In this document: one piece after another, positions 1 through 10,296 of the stretch
How the letters are laid out: every line of letters starts with the position of its first letter
Position numbering within the stretch: position 1 is the stretch's first letter
Assembly (NCBI GenBank): GCA_006937955.1
Contig: SSNP01000386.1
Location: 1 to 64,000 of the forward strand
Direction: 5' to 3'
Length of the DNA stretch: 64,000 bases
Source: Pachypanchax playfairii
Taxonomy: Eukaryota > Chordata > Actinopteri > Cyprinodontiformes > Aplocheilidae
The notes under the pieces: model-generated
The model's input: the letters and a program-made list of their open reading frames with translations, nothing else
The model's database searches: none
What the model was told of the DNA's origin: nothing
Position numbers and translations under genes: made by a program

Positions 1-307
1 ACCGGTTGTTAATCAGCTGTGAGAGGGCGGAAAGTTGGGCGAGGACTGCGGCAGTTGTGTCTTCAACTCGCCTGAGTTTGGGTGCAGGTGAATTAACCGG
101 GGTAACGGGAAGTGGTGGGAAATCGTCTTCCATTAATGTGACCTTCGGCATCTCCGTATCTGACTCTAGGTAGTCGTGCATGTTGTTGATGAGCACGTTG
201 CTCGTGTCTGCTAGCTCAGCGGGAGCTAACGCTGCAGCCTTGTCAGCAGCATACTTGCTAGCAAGCGATTTTCTGGTGTCGCTCTTTCTCTTATCTTGAG
301 GTTTCAT
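1..307 (-). CDS. LINE ORF1 N-terminus (L1/Tx1-like), partial
   Basis: An open frame reads from an ATG at 305-307 on the minus strand to the window edge, 102 codons without a stop. It opens MKPQDKRKSDTRKS and is followed by an Ala/Lys-rich and acidic stretch with DDFPPLPVTP. A basic, low-complexity N-terminus before a coiled coil is typical of ORF1 (RNA-binding protein) of L1/Tx1-type LINEs, but the diagnostic RRM lies outside the window. The family assignment is therefore an inference from composition and from the 5' leader beside it. Confidence 0.5.
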   Translation of the reverse strand, partial: MKPQDKRKSDTRKSLASKYAADKAAALAPAELADTSNVLINNMHDYLESDTEMPKVTLMEDDFPPLPVTPVNSPAPKLRRVEDTTAAVLAQLSALSQLINNR

Positions 308-475
308 TTTTATCAGCGAAGGTGTCCAGAGAGCCGGAGAGACGTGGAATGTGGACTAAGTGAAAAAGTTCGTTTGTTCACACTTTACCTTTGTGGAAAA
401 CAGTTCGGTTTGCGGAGCTCAGCGAAACACGTCCATTCAGAGCGCCATCTTGGTCGACCCCCCTGGTGAACTGCA
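308..475 (-). promoter_or_regulatory. Probable LINE 5' UTR with YY1-like site
   Basis: The sequence just upstream of the ORF1 start contains AAGATGGCGCT (minus strand, 441-451), which resembles the YY1 site used near the start of L1 5' UTRs. The exact 5' end of the element is not visible. That this is the LINE promoter is an inference. Confidence 0.35.
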
Positions 476-738
476 GTCAGACTGCATGTTACTCCTCTCA
501 CACACGTCATTTCACGTCATACCAAACACTAATTATAGATTCATGTTATTATAAACATTCAGAACAGCAATGATATCTATATTGTAGCTTGTAGTGAGCT
601 GTAGTTCTCCTAAAAACAGTTTTTAATACTAAGAGAAATACATAAAATGAATCGCCTCCTCCTCGACAGGAAGCCTTCACTCGGGGAACAATTGGGTCTG
701 AGGGTGTAATGCGGCGTTTGAGATGACAACAACAAGGT
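476..738. other. No gene seen
   Basis: AT-rich sequence between the LINE leader and the Harbinger C-terminal fragment. It is possibly remaining Harbinger sequence; nothing specific is supported. Confidence 0.4.
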
Positions 739-901
739 TCATTTAATGTTTTTAAATGTATCATTTAAGGTCCCGACGGCTGTCATCATATCGCAAAACA
801 CACTCTTTATTTCTTTTAATTCATTGATCATGGAATTAATAGCGCTGATCGTGTCTCTCTGTGTCTGTATCACAGCTTCAGTCAGAACCCGACCACTGCT
901 G
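739..901 (-). pseudogene. Harbinger Myb-like protein, C-terminal part
   Basis: The minus strand reads SSGRVLTEAVIQTQRDT, then a helical run (AINSMINELKEIKSVF) and a stop at 739-741. A final helix with the form Q-x-Q-R-D-T followed by Leu/Ile heptads is typical of the C-terminus of Harbinger Myb-like proteins. The frame is joined upstream to CACTA-like sequence at 902, so it is separated from its N-terminal half by about 3 kb. Confidence 0.5.
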
Positions 902-2184
902 CACTGTAACAAATTGCTGTAAAAATACGGGATATTTTGAACAGTAGTATACCGTTCGCCATCAATACAGTTGAATACCATAAATTCTGACATATTTGAG
1001 AGACAAGATATTAACGGCAAGCTTCTGTAAACTTACGGGTACAAAACAGTATTTTTTTTTTTTTTTACAGCAAGCCACCATAATCTAACAGTATAATATA
1101 GTATTTCTTTTCTTTTTCAGTTAAGAGTTGATCTTGGGTCTGTTCAGTTAGACATCCGAGCAAAATCTAAAAAATGAAAGGAATTTAAAATAGGCCTACA
1201 CATCAGTGTGCTAATTCAAGATTGAAGAAACAGTAACACGAAGAGAAGATTCAGTTTTCATTCGGATTCTTAAACTGAGAGCACCAAACTGTACGGCGCA
1301 CATTAAGAGGCACGCAGCACGCTTTCCCTCTTCTCATCAACTGCGCACCTCTCCGTCATCCATCCTCCACCCTCACCTGAGGCTTTGTTAAGAAGGTAAA
1401 TATAATCTTGCAAGAGTCAGAATATTATATTATGTGATTTTGTTGGATTAGCATTTTATGGACTTTTTCCCAAGTCAAAATTAAGTGTTGCAAGCTAGCA
1501 CACGCTTCACTCATTTAGCAACTGTGGACAAGTTTGTTGTTGAAGCACGTTACTAGCTTGAGCTAACTTGGTCATTTTTGCTTGCTACAACGTTCTGTTT
1601 TACCATTTGTTGCGGTACTTTTTGTTGCGATTGAAAGGAGTTTATAGGCAAACGCTGTAGCATCCCTGGCTGAATAATGGTCGCTCGCACTGATGTTTCA
1701 CAACATTTATTGAAGAAAATCTTCATAAGGAGTACAGACCTTGTGAATACACCGTAAGAGACTTTTTGCCGGTCCTCCATCTTCGAGAAAGTTATCGTCC
1801 ATCTCTCTTCTCATCGCTACAGCTAGATTGTACCGTCTTCCGTATTTTCCCTCGTTTCTTTTCTTTTTCCGTTTTGCTGCACTTTTGTTACAAAAATAAA
1901 AGCATGAGTTTCAAAATAAAGCAACTTCCTGTACAACAAAGCGTGAATAATAAAGTTTAAATCAGATAATAAAACCTTTCTAAACTCAATGTTCTTTACA
2001 AACGCTGTTATACACGTTGATGCAAACAGTTGAAAGGTAGCTTCAAAAGTACAGTTAGTGTAATATAGCTAACAGTTAACTAGTTGGGGTAAGGATTTTT
2101 TTTCTTGAGAGTATTATAAATATTGAGTGCACATAAAATTTTTTGGTTGTGAAGGTATGTAAATGAAAACATGATAACTTGTAA

Positions 2185-2742
2185 TATAAATTCGTAAATG
2201 CACACAATCTGGTTCACAAATATAATTTTTATACAAAGTTTTAAATAAATTCACAGGTCATATGAATTGCTGAATGTGCAAAATGAGCGCCTGCACGAGG
2301 AGGGCAGTTCAAACAAGGCTGAAATGGTGAACAGGACAAATAACTTGCATGTTCAGATTGATCCGTGTTATGGATGGTTTTGTCCTGCCTCCTATTCACT
2401 ATTTCAGCCTTGTTTGAACTGCCCTCCTTGTGCAGGTACTCATTCAAAGGATGTGGAGAAAACATAAGGAGCAATACGATTGGCGGAAAGCGAACACACA
2501 CGGTTGGCTGATGAGAATCTTAAATTGACAGATTCATTCGCTAATGGTGACATTCGTTGACCGGAAACGTTAGAGTCTCAAAATTCACCACACAGATTTC
2601 TCTCACAAATGCAGAGAGGTTCACAAATGAGAAACGGTTCGTAAATGCACATTCAGCAATTCATATGATCTGTGAATTTATTTTAAAACTTTGGATACAA
2701 ATTATATTTGTGAACCAGATTGTGTGCATTTACGAATTTATA
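2185..2742. repeat. Nested foldback (double inverted repeat)
   Basis: An outer inverted repeat pairs 2185-2280 with 2646-2742 (about 95 bp per arm, few mismatches). Inside it a second inverted repeat pairs 2290-2340 with 2388-2436. The region could fold into two stacked hairpins. It may be a MITE of its own inserted in the CACTA-like element. Confidence 0.75.
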
Positions 2743-2895
2743 TAACAGGTTTGGATAAAAAAATATATATATTTGTGAAACAAATCTTGTGCATTTGTGA
2801 AATAGATGGTGTGGATTTACAAACTGTTATTACAAGTGTGCCTCAGACTTATATTTGTGAACCAGAGTGAGTGCATTTGTGAATGAATGATTTTT
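2706..2895. repeat. Imperfect repeats of a TTTGTGAA...GTGCATTTGTGAA motif
   Basis: The motif 'atttgtgaaccagattgtg' with 'tgcatttacgaa' recurs in diverged form three or more times after the right foldback arm (for example near 2780, 2810 and 2850-2885). These look like subterminal repeats related to the foldback arms. Confidence 0.5.
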
Positions 2896-2944
2896 AGTTA
2901 TCACACCTAATATCTTGTATGCTTTCTCTATTATTTCATTTCAG

Positions 2945-3108
2945 GCGCCTCATTGGTATCAATCCCAAAAGGGGAGGAAAGACCAGCTGCGGAAAGGTGT
3001 TGTCAAAGAGGACAGGAAAGCTGGTCTACAAAAAAAGCAACAACGGTGAATCCCCATGTGGCCACTCTCCTGAAAAAACTGATGGACATTGAGTGGGGCT
3101 TCATTTAG
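2945..3108 (+). CDS. Possible terminal exon of unknown protein
   Basis: A good acceptor (ttatttcatttcag) precedes an open frame ending TAG at 3106-3108. It contains PKGEERPAAERCCQRG and ends NPHVATLLKKLMDIEWGFI. The C-terminus looks protein-like, but no family is recognised and no upstream partner exon was found. It may belong to the CACTA-like element or to a captured gene. Confidence 0.25.
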
Positions 3109-3883
3109 TTGTATAGTTTAGCCTAAACTGTCTCAGGTGCCCGGGTTCATTTTTGGAGTCACAGTTGTTAAAAAACTTTATTATGTTTTGTTTTTGTTGT
3201 TATGAAATTTGTGTTCTTAAGTTAGCTTTTACTTAGTTTTATAGGCTGCTATGCAATTGATGCAGTGGCTTCAACCCAACTGTTATCTTTGGGTGAAGGA
3301 AGGAAGAGGGAAATATAAAAAGCAGTAAAGCGATGGGGTGTTAAATTGGCTGATGATTTGTACCCTATTTTGCACAGTCAAACCTGACCTGATCAATTTT
3401 GACCCAGTAGGACAATACAAAGTTTAATAAATGCAATGTTATCCAAATCCCATGTCATAGTTCAAGACAAAAATATGACAATCAAGTAGTAATGCTTATG
3501 GATTTTATGGACACTAAAAATGTTAGGTTTTAATAAATTTCAATGTTGTAAGGCCATCTGTTGTCTGAGCTCTTTTTATGGTAGGTTTTTTAATTTGTCA
3601 TTTCAGTAGTAGTATATTTTAGAGGTTTTACTTTTAACTTTAAAGATAACATTCTGCAGTATTTAACATAGTTTACAGTAATAAGTTGTATTTAGGGAAT
3701 ACTGTAAGAACTGTAGAAAAACAGTATAATGGCAAAGAAAGAATTTACAGTATAATACTGTAATATTTATACAGTAATGAACTGTTGTTGTAGATCACAG
3801 TCGATATACTGTAGATTAACAGTTTCAAGCTGGCAACTCTAGCTGCCAGTAGTTTACTGTAAACAAGAAAATTTGTTACAGTG

Positions 3884-3958
3884 TGGATGCGCTGTGGTCA
3901 CCGGCAGCACTGGTGCTGGGGACAGTCTGACGTCCTCGTCCTCGCCTATGTGCAAATG
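3884..3958 (-). pseudogene. Harbinger Myb-like protein, middle exon fragment
   Basis: A pyrimidine-rich acceptor (gtgtcttttcag, minus strand) precedes an open stretch with GEDEDVRLSPAP. The stretch stops abruptly at the end of the CACTA-like insertion at 3883. Its acidic, Pro-rich character suits the linker between the Myb domain and the C-terminal helix of such proteins. Assigned mainly by position and reading direction. Confidence 0.4.
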
Positions 3959-4064
3959 CTGAAAAGACACGACATATTAGTCTGTCTCCTTAAAACATGC
4001 TAACATTTGTTAACGTAGCCACGTATTACAAAAGGTGTTTTACTGGGTTTATTTGTTGTTTCTG

Positions 4065-4250
4065 TCAGGTCGGTGTCGCCCTCCTTCTCTGACACAAGAC
4101 CGTACACCGTCCTGTCAGCTGCACTGACAGTCTGCACTGCAGACGCTTCCACTCAGAGTTTTTTCTTTTATTTGTGACACCGCTGCTGTTTCCACCAAAT
4201 AAAATGTCTCTCCTAGCCTCCACTTCACACACTAACACTTTAATTTCCAT
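4065..4250 (-). pseudogene. Harbinger Myb/SANT-like DNA-binding protein, N-terminal exon
   Basis: The 61-codon frame starts MEIKVLVCEVEARRD and continues ILFGGNSSGVTNKRK. This is the trihelix/Myb-like pattern (E-V-E-x-R plus G-x-T-N-K-R-K) of the second protein of Harbinger transposons, which binds element ends and helps the nuclease. The conserved region then breaks off after NSEWKRL and drifts into unrelated residues, indicating a frameshift. The domain is about half of the usual length. Confidence 0.6.
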
Positions 4251-4599
4251 CTCTGTGAAGTTTCGTTTATTGTTTTTTTGTTTAGTTGATATTTCCCGTC
4301 TTCCTCATATGTATCAATATTCATGTCCTGCTTTGCATTGACCTTATATGGCCAGATTTGGGCGTGTTCAGGGCAGGACATGAGCCAAATTCACGTACGC
4401 AAACTTTCAGGTAGAGTGTGATTTATAAAGGGGAAATTGCTTACAACTGTGCGTACGCATGGTTTTATAAGTCGGAAATTTTTTTGGCGTACGCAAACTT
4501 TTTGTTTTGGTCGTACGTACACTTTTAGTAGGGTTTCTACGCAATGTTTTATAAATGAGACCCAAGTACATTAAAAGACAGACCAGTACATCAGGAGAC

Positions 4600-4880
4600 A
4601 GGCCAGTACATCTGGGACATCATGTCTCGCTACATCTGGGACATCATATCTAACTCCATCTGGGACATCATGTCTCACTTCATCTGGGACATCATGTCTC
4701 ACTCCATCTGAGAAATCATGTCTCCTTTCATCTGGGACATTATGTCTTGCTCCATCTGAGACATCATGTCTCGCTACATCTGGGACATCATGTCTAACTC
4801 CATCTGGGACATCATGTCTCATTTCATCTGGGACATCATGTCTCATTTCATCTGGGACATCATGTCTCGCTCCATCTGCT
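4600..4880. repeat. 24-bp minisatellite
   Basis: About twelve imperfect copies of a unit like 'catctgggacatcatgtctc' plus four variable bases. The period is a multiple of three, so both strands stay open (for example a DVPDEVRHDVPDGVRH-type peptide on the minus strand). These frames are repeat artefacts rather than genes. Confidence 0.85.
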
Positions 4881-5105
4881 TTAGACTAGGTCTGGGAGGA
4901 GATCCATCAGGAGACTGTCCACCACCTCATCAGAAGCTGTCCAGGTGTTGTAGGGAGGTCACACAGGCACGTTGGAGGCCACGCCCACTACTGAGCCTCA
5001 TTTTGTCTTGTTTAAGGGCGTTACATCAAAGCTGGATCAGCCTGGAGTTTTTCATCTTTAATTTTTAATGTGACTCCAGATCCAGACCTTCATGGGTCAA
5101 TACAT

Positions 5106-5155
<50 letters not shown>
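5106..5155. repeat. (CTA)n microsatellite, LINE 3' tail
   Basis: About 17 perfect CTA/TAC triplets at the 3' end of the minus-strand L2 element. The second L2 copy ends in (TAG)n at the same place, so this is the element's own tail repeat. Confidence 0.9.
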
Positions 5156-5368
5156 GTCATTTAGCAGACGCTTTTATCCAAAGCGACTTACATTGAGAGA
5201 ACATACAAGCAAGAAATCAAAGAGAAGGAAACAATATAAGGAGGCGGACTGTTTGGAGTCCAGTTTAATTCCGACGCTGATACATCAAGTGTATCAAAAT
5301 TTATTTATTTTTTTTTTGTGAGAGATAAATTCTCAAATCGCTATCATAAATCATAAATTAATCCTACA

Positions 5369-6806
5369 TTAAGACTGAAAGTGTTCTTTAAAGAGGTGAG
5401 TCTTAAGTCTGCTCTTAAAAGTAGCTGCCGACTCTGAGGATCGGACCGAGTTTGGTAGGTCATTCCACCATCGGGGGACAACAGAGGAGAAGAGTTTGGA
5501 ACATGATCTCATGCCACGTTGTGGTGGAAGCGCTAGGCGTCTTTCAGCGGCTGAGCGTAGCTGACGCATGGGAATGTAGGTTTGGATGAAGGAGTGAAGG
5601 TAAGTAGGAGCTGTGTGTGTTAGAGTCTGGTAAGCCAGAAGCAGAGCTTTGTATTTGATGCGTGCTGCAACTGGAAGCCAGTGCAGAGAAATAAGCAGCG
5701 GAGTGACATGAGCCCTCTTGGGCTGGTTGAAGACCAGACGTGCTGCTGCGTTCTGAATCATCTGCAGAGGTTTAACCGAGGACGCCAGAAGACCGGCCAG
5801 CAAAGAGTTGCAGTAGTCGATGCGGGACAAGACCAGGGCCTGGACCAGAAGCTGTGTGGTGTGGTCTGTGAGGAAGGCTCTGATTTTCCTGATGTTGTAA
5901 AGCGCGAATCGACATGAGCGAGCTACGGAGTTAACCTGCTCCTTGAAGGACAGCTGGTTGTCCAGTATGACACCAAGGTTTCTGGCGGAGGTTTTGGGGA
6001 ACAGCGTGATGGAGTCAAGCTGCACGCTTATCTGAGGAGGTAAGGAGTTACTGGCAGGACAGACAATGAGGTCAGTTTTGGACAGATTAAGCTGAAGGTG
6101 GCGATCCCTCATCCACGCCGAGATATCTGAGAGGCAGGCAGATATCCGCAATGAGACGGATGTATCGTCTGGAGGGAAGGAGCGGAGGAGCTGAGTGCAA
6201 TGGTATGAGAAGCCATGGGAGCGAATGATCTCGCCTAATGAGGTGGTGTATAAAGAGAAGAGGAGAGGACCAAGGACCGAGCCCTGCGGGACACCCGTCG
6301 CCAGCTCATGCAGACTGGACATCTGTCCATGCCACGAGACTCTGAAAGATCTTTCCGCAAGGTACGAGGTGAACCACGAGAGGACCGGTCCCGAGATGCC
6401 AAGCTTAGATAGCGTCGAGAGGAGAATGAGCTGGTTGACGGTGTCGAAAGCAGCAGACAGGTCAAGGAGTACGAGTACTGAGGAGAGACCAGCCGATCTG
6501 GCAACCCGTAGTGAGAGAGAAGAGCGGTTTCAGTGGAATGGCCTCGCTTAAAGCCTGATTGATAAGGATCAAGTACGTCGTTGTCGTGGAGGAACTGTGA
6601 GACTTGAGTGAAAACGGCTCGCTCTAGGATCTTGGACATGAACGGTAGGAGCGAGACTGGCCGGTAGTTTCCTACCTGGGCCGGGTCGAGCGACGGTTTT
6701 TTCAGCAGCGGAGTGACAGTGGCTTGCTTGAAAACTGAAGGAAAGATGCCAGTTTTCATGGAAGAGTTTATAATGTGGGTTATTGCAGGTTTGACAGCAG
6801 GAAGAA
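5369..6806 (-). pseudogene. L2 reverse transcriptase, dead copy
   Basis: The protein carries RT landmarks: FKQATVTPLLKKPSLDP, NYRPVSLLPFMSKILER, SGFKRGHSTETALLS, GVPQGSVLGPLLFSLY and the C-terminal ARLVFNQPKRAHVTPLL. A frameshift follows GHSTETALLS, so the fingers/palm and the rest are in different frames. The catalytic box is missing: HC is followed directly by TQLL where the other copy has HCYADDTQLL. The deletion is exactly 12 bp near 6199, so the frame is kept but catalysis is lost. Confidence 0.85.
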
Positions 6807-7133
6807 TATCTGATATATATTGATAATGTTTTTGTAATTTTGTTCTCAGAACATTCAACAATATTGAACAAAATATTTAATAAAAATATTTTATTCATTC
6901 AGACTAAGGATGTCTTATTTTTGTCTTCTCTTTATTTTTTTGAGCAGTGATATATGGACTTGACTCTACCACAGATTACTTACACAGACAGGACACTTGA
7001 GGCATTATGGGTAACAATGCATTGTGGGTAATTATGTATTTCACAAGTTTTGATCCATCAGCTAAAGTCCTAATTAAGCTTGTCATCTTGGCCGGTTGTG
7101 AGTCTTTTTGTGAGTCTGTCATCAATAGTGTTT

Positions 7134-7400
7134 AAAGCTGCTATACTGATTTTGCATAACAAATTAGCTTAACATGTTTTTTCATGCCCATTAAAAATGT
7201 TTTAACACAAATAAATATGTTGTGATGATTAAAAAAAAAACGAAGAAAAAAAAAATTAAGTGGTTCTCGTGTATTTGTCTAAAAACATTAACCAATCATA
7301 TTTTTCGGGCCGAATGGAATGTTTGTACATTTTCTCCCGTCATACGGACTTCCACATTTATTTGGCTTCTGTGCTCCAAATAAACTGACACACAACATCT
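7134..7400 (+). repeat. Interspersed repeat, family R1
   Basis: 'gctgctatactgattttgcataac' (shown in part) and the following 180 bases, including 'cgggccgaatggaa', recur inverted at 51866-52010 and directly at 52690-52825. Ends and class are not determined. Confidence 0.6.
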
Positions 7401-8840
7401 CTGCTGCGGTGTACGTGACAGCAGGAGAAACAGCTGCCAGCTGGTTCCACTTCAGGTTCAGGACAAAGTAACAAATTTGGAAAAAGAAAAAACCCATTTG
7501 AAGTTTTTGAAAACAAACAACAAAGAGCAAAAACCAGAGTGGTGGTTTTTTTTTTGTAATACGTGGCTACGTTAACAAAAACCATTGGTGTTGGTTTTCA
7601 GCGATGGTCTGACGGCCTGCAGACAGATGCTGGATACATTGTTGTTGGACAGGTAATTATGTCTTCTTCTCATCAACACTTATCATCATGAAATCATTGT
7701 CACATTACAATGCTCAAACTTGATTGTTGTTTTATCATGACTATATTTGCTTTTTACATGTTAGCACGATTAGCACTGTATGCTAATGCTACATTAGCAC
7801 ATTTCTGGACATAATATACCATTTAACCGTAATAAACTGTTGTTGACATAAAACTTTATCGCCTGGCAGTTGTGCTAAAAACGAGAAATCTGCCGTGTTT
7901 TGTTCTCTCACTGTCAGGCAATTTAATGACAGAAGTATGATGACAACGCTTCTAAAGTTGTGGCTGGCAGAATGAGCACATACACAGTTCCAACGCTTAT
8001 TTGCACAAACATTTAGAGGTATCATACATACATCTCACTAAATCTCGCTGTTTCTCACTAGTTACTGTAAACCTCCACTGGTGTTCTCACACAGACTCTT
8101 GCTGTTTGGTGTGTGGAACTAGACTGCTCTGGTGTTTACACACGCGCGTCTGGCTGAAGCTGTCAGACGGTCACCAAAAAATAATCACTGACTTCTTCAG
8201 TGTGAAATAGTGTCACATGTAACATTTGTTCTAGTTTTTATTGACCGATCATGAGTTATTAATATCTGATATAGAAAACCGTTCTGTTCTGTTACTAACT
8301 GTAACTTAATCTGTGCCGTTACCGTCGTGTCCATGCGCGCGCGTATCTGGCGCATCTGTTTACTTAAAGTGTCATAGTGGATCCTCTCTACGAGTATATA
8401 ACTCCCTCTGTTTGAGAGTTTTATTCTCCTAATATATTGTAATTGCGTTATTACATCATTTCTGATTATCTGTTATTAATACTGAACACTGCTACCCGTG
8501 TTTACAGTCCAAATGACCACCGACGGATAAATACACACAACGCTTATATGCACAAAACTGCTGGGCACCGAGGTAGTGCATATAACCGTCGACCACTGTA
8601 TATTATAGAAATATTAACTTTACTAAAGGGACAAGACAGGCTACTCCTCCCAAAATGTACCAAAAAAAGTAATACCGTGATATTATACCGTCACCGTTCA
8701 AAATATGAAAAATACAGTGATATTAATTTTAGGTCATGTCGCCCACCCCTAACGGAGTTAACGTCTTGATAATTTTTCTTCTTGACAGCACAAGGAGCAG
8801 ATGACCACAGGAATATATTCTTGTAAGGGAAATATTAAAA
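7401..8840. other. Gene-poor region
   Basis: No coding sequence is supported. The block around 7551-7580 shares about 25 bases with the Harbinger intron near 4011-4040 (inverted), which suggests more transposon debris. A 51-base segment at 7603-7653 has AG before and GT after it but no recognisable product. Confidence 0.4.
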
Positions 8841-10232
8841 TGTCCCGATTTGACTGTATTAATTAATGTTTGTCACATTGTATGAAACTTATTTTTGTAC
8901 AAACTGTCTGCCTTAGTAGAGGGGAGTTGTTTTTCTATGACACCTGTTTTTGTATAAACTATATGCCTCAGTAGAAGGGAGTGATTGGAAACTGTGAGAA
9001 AAGCAGAAATTGTGAGAAAAACTGGGAAATGGGACATAAATGGGACCCAGCCCTCCTAGTTCCCACGCAGCCTTTGTCTGATTAGACTACAAGAGACGGG
9101 GAGCCCCTCTCCTTGGCGGAGTCAGCTGCGGGTCACGTACGGACGCCCAGCCGGTTTACGCTACTCTGCCTGGACCTTAGGCTCTCCAGTCCGTGTCACG
9201 ATAAGAGTCAATGCATTTATGCTGTTCGCCATGTGCTTAGCGTAACCGAACCTGCGATGTTTGTCTGTCACTATGCTCTGTGGGAAATAAACAACGCATT
9301 TATTTTAGCGTCATAGTGAGTCATGAATGTATGTTTGTCTGTCACTATGCTCTGTGGGGAATAAACGACCTATTCCATCATCATAGTGAGTCATGTTTGT
9401 TTATCACTGTGCTCCGTGGGGAATGACGGGCATTCTAGCGTCATAGTGAGTTGTGCTTGTTTATCGCTGTGCTCCTTGGGGAATGACGGGCATTCTAGCG
9501 TCATAGTGAGTTGTGCTTGTTTACCGCTGTGCTCTGTGGGGAATGATGGACATTCTAGGGTCATAGTGAGTTGTGCTTGTTTATCGCTATGCTCCTTGGG
9601 GAATGATGGGCATTTTAGCGTCATAGTAAGTTGCACTTGTTTATCGCTGTGCTCCTTGGGGAATGACAGGCATTCTAGCGTCATAGTGAGTTGTGCTTGT
9701 TTACCGCTGTGCTCTGTGGGGAATGATGGACATTCTAGCGTCATAGTGAGTTGCGCTTGTTTATCCCTGTGCTCCGTGGGGAATGACGGGCATTCTAGCG
9801 TCATAGTGAGTTGTGCTTGTTTATCGCTGTGCTCCGTGGGGAATGACGGGCATTCTAGCGTCATAGTGAGTTGTGCTTGTTTACCGCTGTGCTCTGTGGG
9901 GAATGATGGACATTCTAGCGTCATAGTGAGTTGTGCTTGTTTACCGCTGTGCTCTGTGGGGAATGATGAACATTCTAGCGTCATAGTGAGTTGTGCTTGT
10001 TTACCGCTGTGCTCCGTGGGGAATGACGGACATTTTAGTGTCATAGTGAGTTGTGCTTGTTTACCGCTGTGCTCCATGGGGAATGACGGACATTTTAGTG
10101 TCATAGTGAGTTGCGCTTGTTTATCGCTGTGCTCCGTGGGGAATGACGGACATTCTAGCGTCATAGTGAGTTTTGTGTGTGTTTGTTTATTTTGTACCTA
10201 TCTCCATGGACCTGAGAATTTTTCACAAAACA
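8841..10232 (+). mobile_element. 5' LTR of a retrovirus-like element (left end uncertain)
   Basis: The right edge is well defined: ...CAAAACA at 10226-10232, three bases, then a TGG-starting primer-binding site. Inside, AATAAA-type signals occur at about 9287 and 9361. Two related blocks near 8890-8940 and 8950-8985 look like an enhancer duplication. Most of the LTR body is the 60-bp minisatellite at 9257-10171. The left boundary (TG near 8841 or 8871) is a guess, since no second LTR is in the window. Confidence 0.5.
9257..10171. repeat. 60-bp minisatellite inside an LTR
   Basis: About fifteen units, thirteen of them exactly 60 bp in register (9391-10165), with 'gtgctccgtggggaatga' and 'agcgtcatagtgagtt'. 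The first two units carry AATAAA where later units have AATGAC or AATGAT, so the array grew from the LTR polyadenylation region and lost the signal. The period of 60 keeps long frames open on both strands; these are not genes. Confidence 0.9.
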
Positions 10233-10235
10233 TTT

Positions 10236-10253
10236 TGGCGTCACAAACAGGAT
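10236..10253 (+). other. Primer-binding site
   Basis: TGGCGTCACAAACAGGAT begins three bases after the LTR's terminal CA. The 5' TGG is complementary to the CCA end of a tRNA, as expected for a minus-strand primer site. The tRNA species is not identified. Confidence 0.6.
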
Positions 10254-10296
10254 TAAAATTATTTTAACAGGAGTTGGAGAATATATACAATAAACA

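Larger units (their letters stand above)
902..3883. mobile_element. CACTA/EnSpm-like element (CACTG ends)
   Basis: The left end CACTGTAACAAATT (902-915) is matched inverted by AATTTGTTACAGTG (3870-3883). Both flanks carry TG, a possible 2-bp target duplication. Subterminal regions are rich in ACTGTA/TACAGT motifs. CACTG termini with a 2-3 bp TSD fit EnSpm/CACTA. No transposase is recognised, so this is probably non-autonomous. It lies within Harbinger coding sequence. Confidence 0.55.
739..4562 (-). mobile_element. PIF/Harbinger-like element, interrupted
   Basis: On the minus strand a left flank rich in GTACGC motifs (4330-4562) is followed by a Myb/SANT-like protein in pieces: 4065-4250, 3884-3958 and 739-901. 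The last two pieces lie on either side of the CACTA-like element at 902-3883, so the Harbinger is older. No DDE nuclease ORF is visible; the left part may be lost or replaced by the LINE at 1-475. The boundaries are approximate. Confidence 0.55.
5104..6808 (-). mobile_element. L2-clade LINE, 5'-truncated copy 1
   Basis: The minus-strand element ends in a (TAC)n tail (plus 5106-5155) preceded by the fish LINE/SINE 3' tail 'tagcagacgctttt'. Its sequence matches the copy at 15488-17782 but begins only within the RT domain near 6808, so it is 5'-truncated. The flank beyond 6808 is unrelated. Confidence 0.85.

Noticed and set aside
1553..1780. 75-codon minus-strand frame (MEDRQKVSYGVFTRS)
   Set aside because: It looks partly protein-like but lies inside the CACTA-like element, with no family match, splice context or conservation evidence.
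4571..4846. Asp/Val/His-rich 91-codon repeat protein
   Set aside because: Minisatellite artefact.
7603..7653. 51-nt micro-exon between AG and GT
   Set aside because: Signals alone are too weak; no partner exons or recognisable peptide.
9391..10165. CRISPR array
   Set aside because: Regular 60-bp repeats have no unique spacers, and the genome is vertebrate.
9386..10267. 293- and 257-codon frames on both strands
   Set aside because: They are produced by the 60-bp repeat, whose period is divisible by three; there is no start context or domain.
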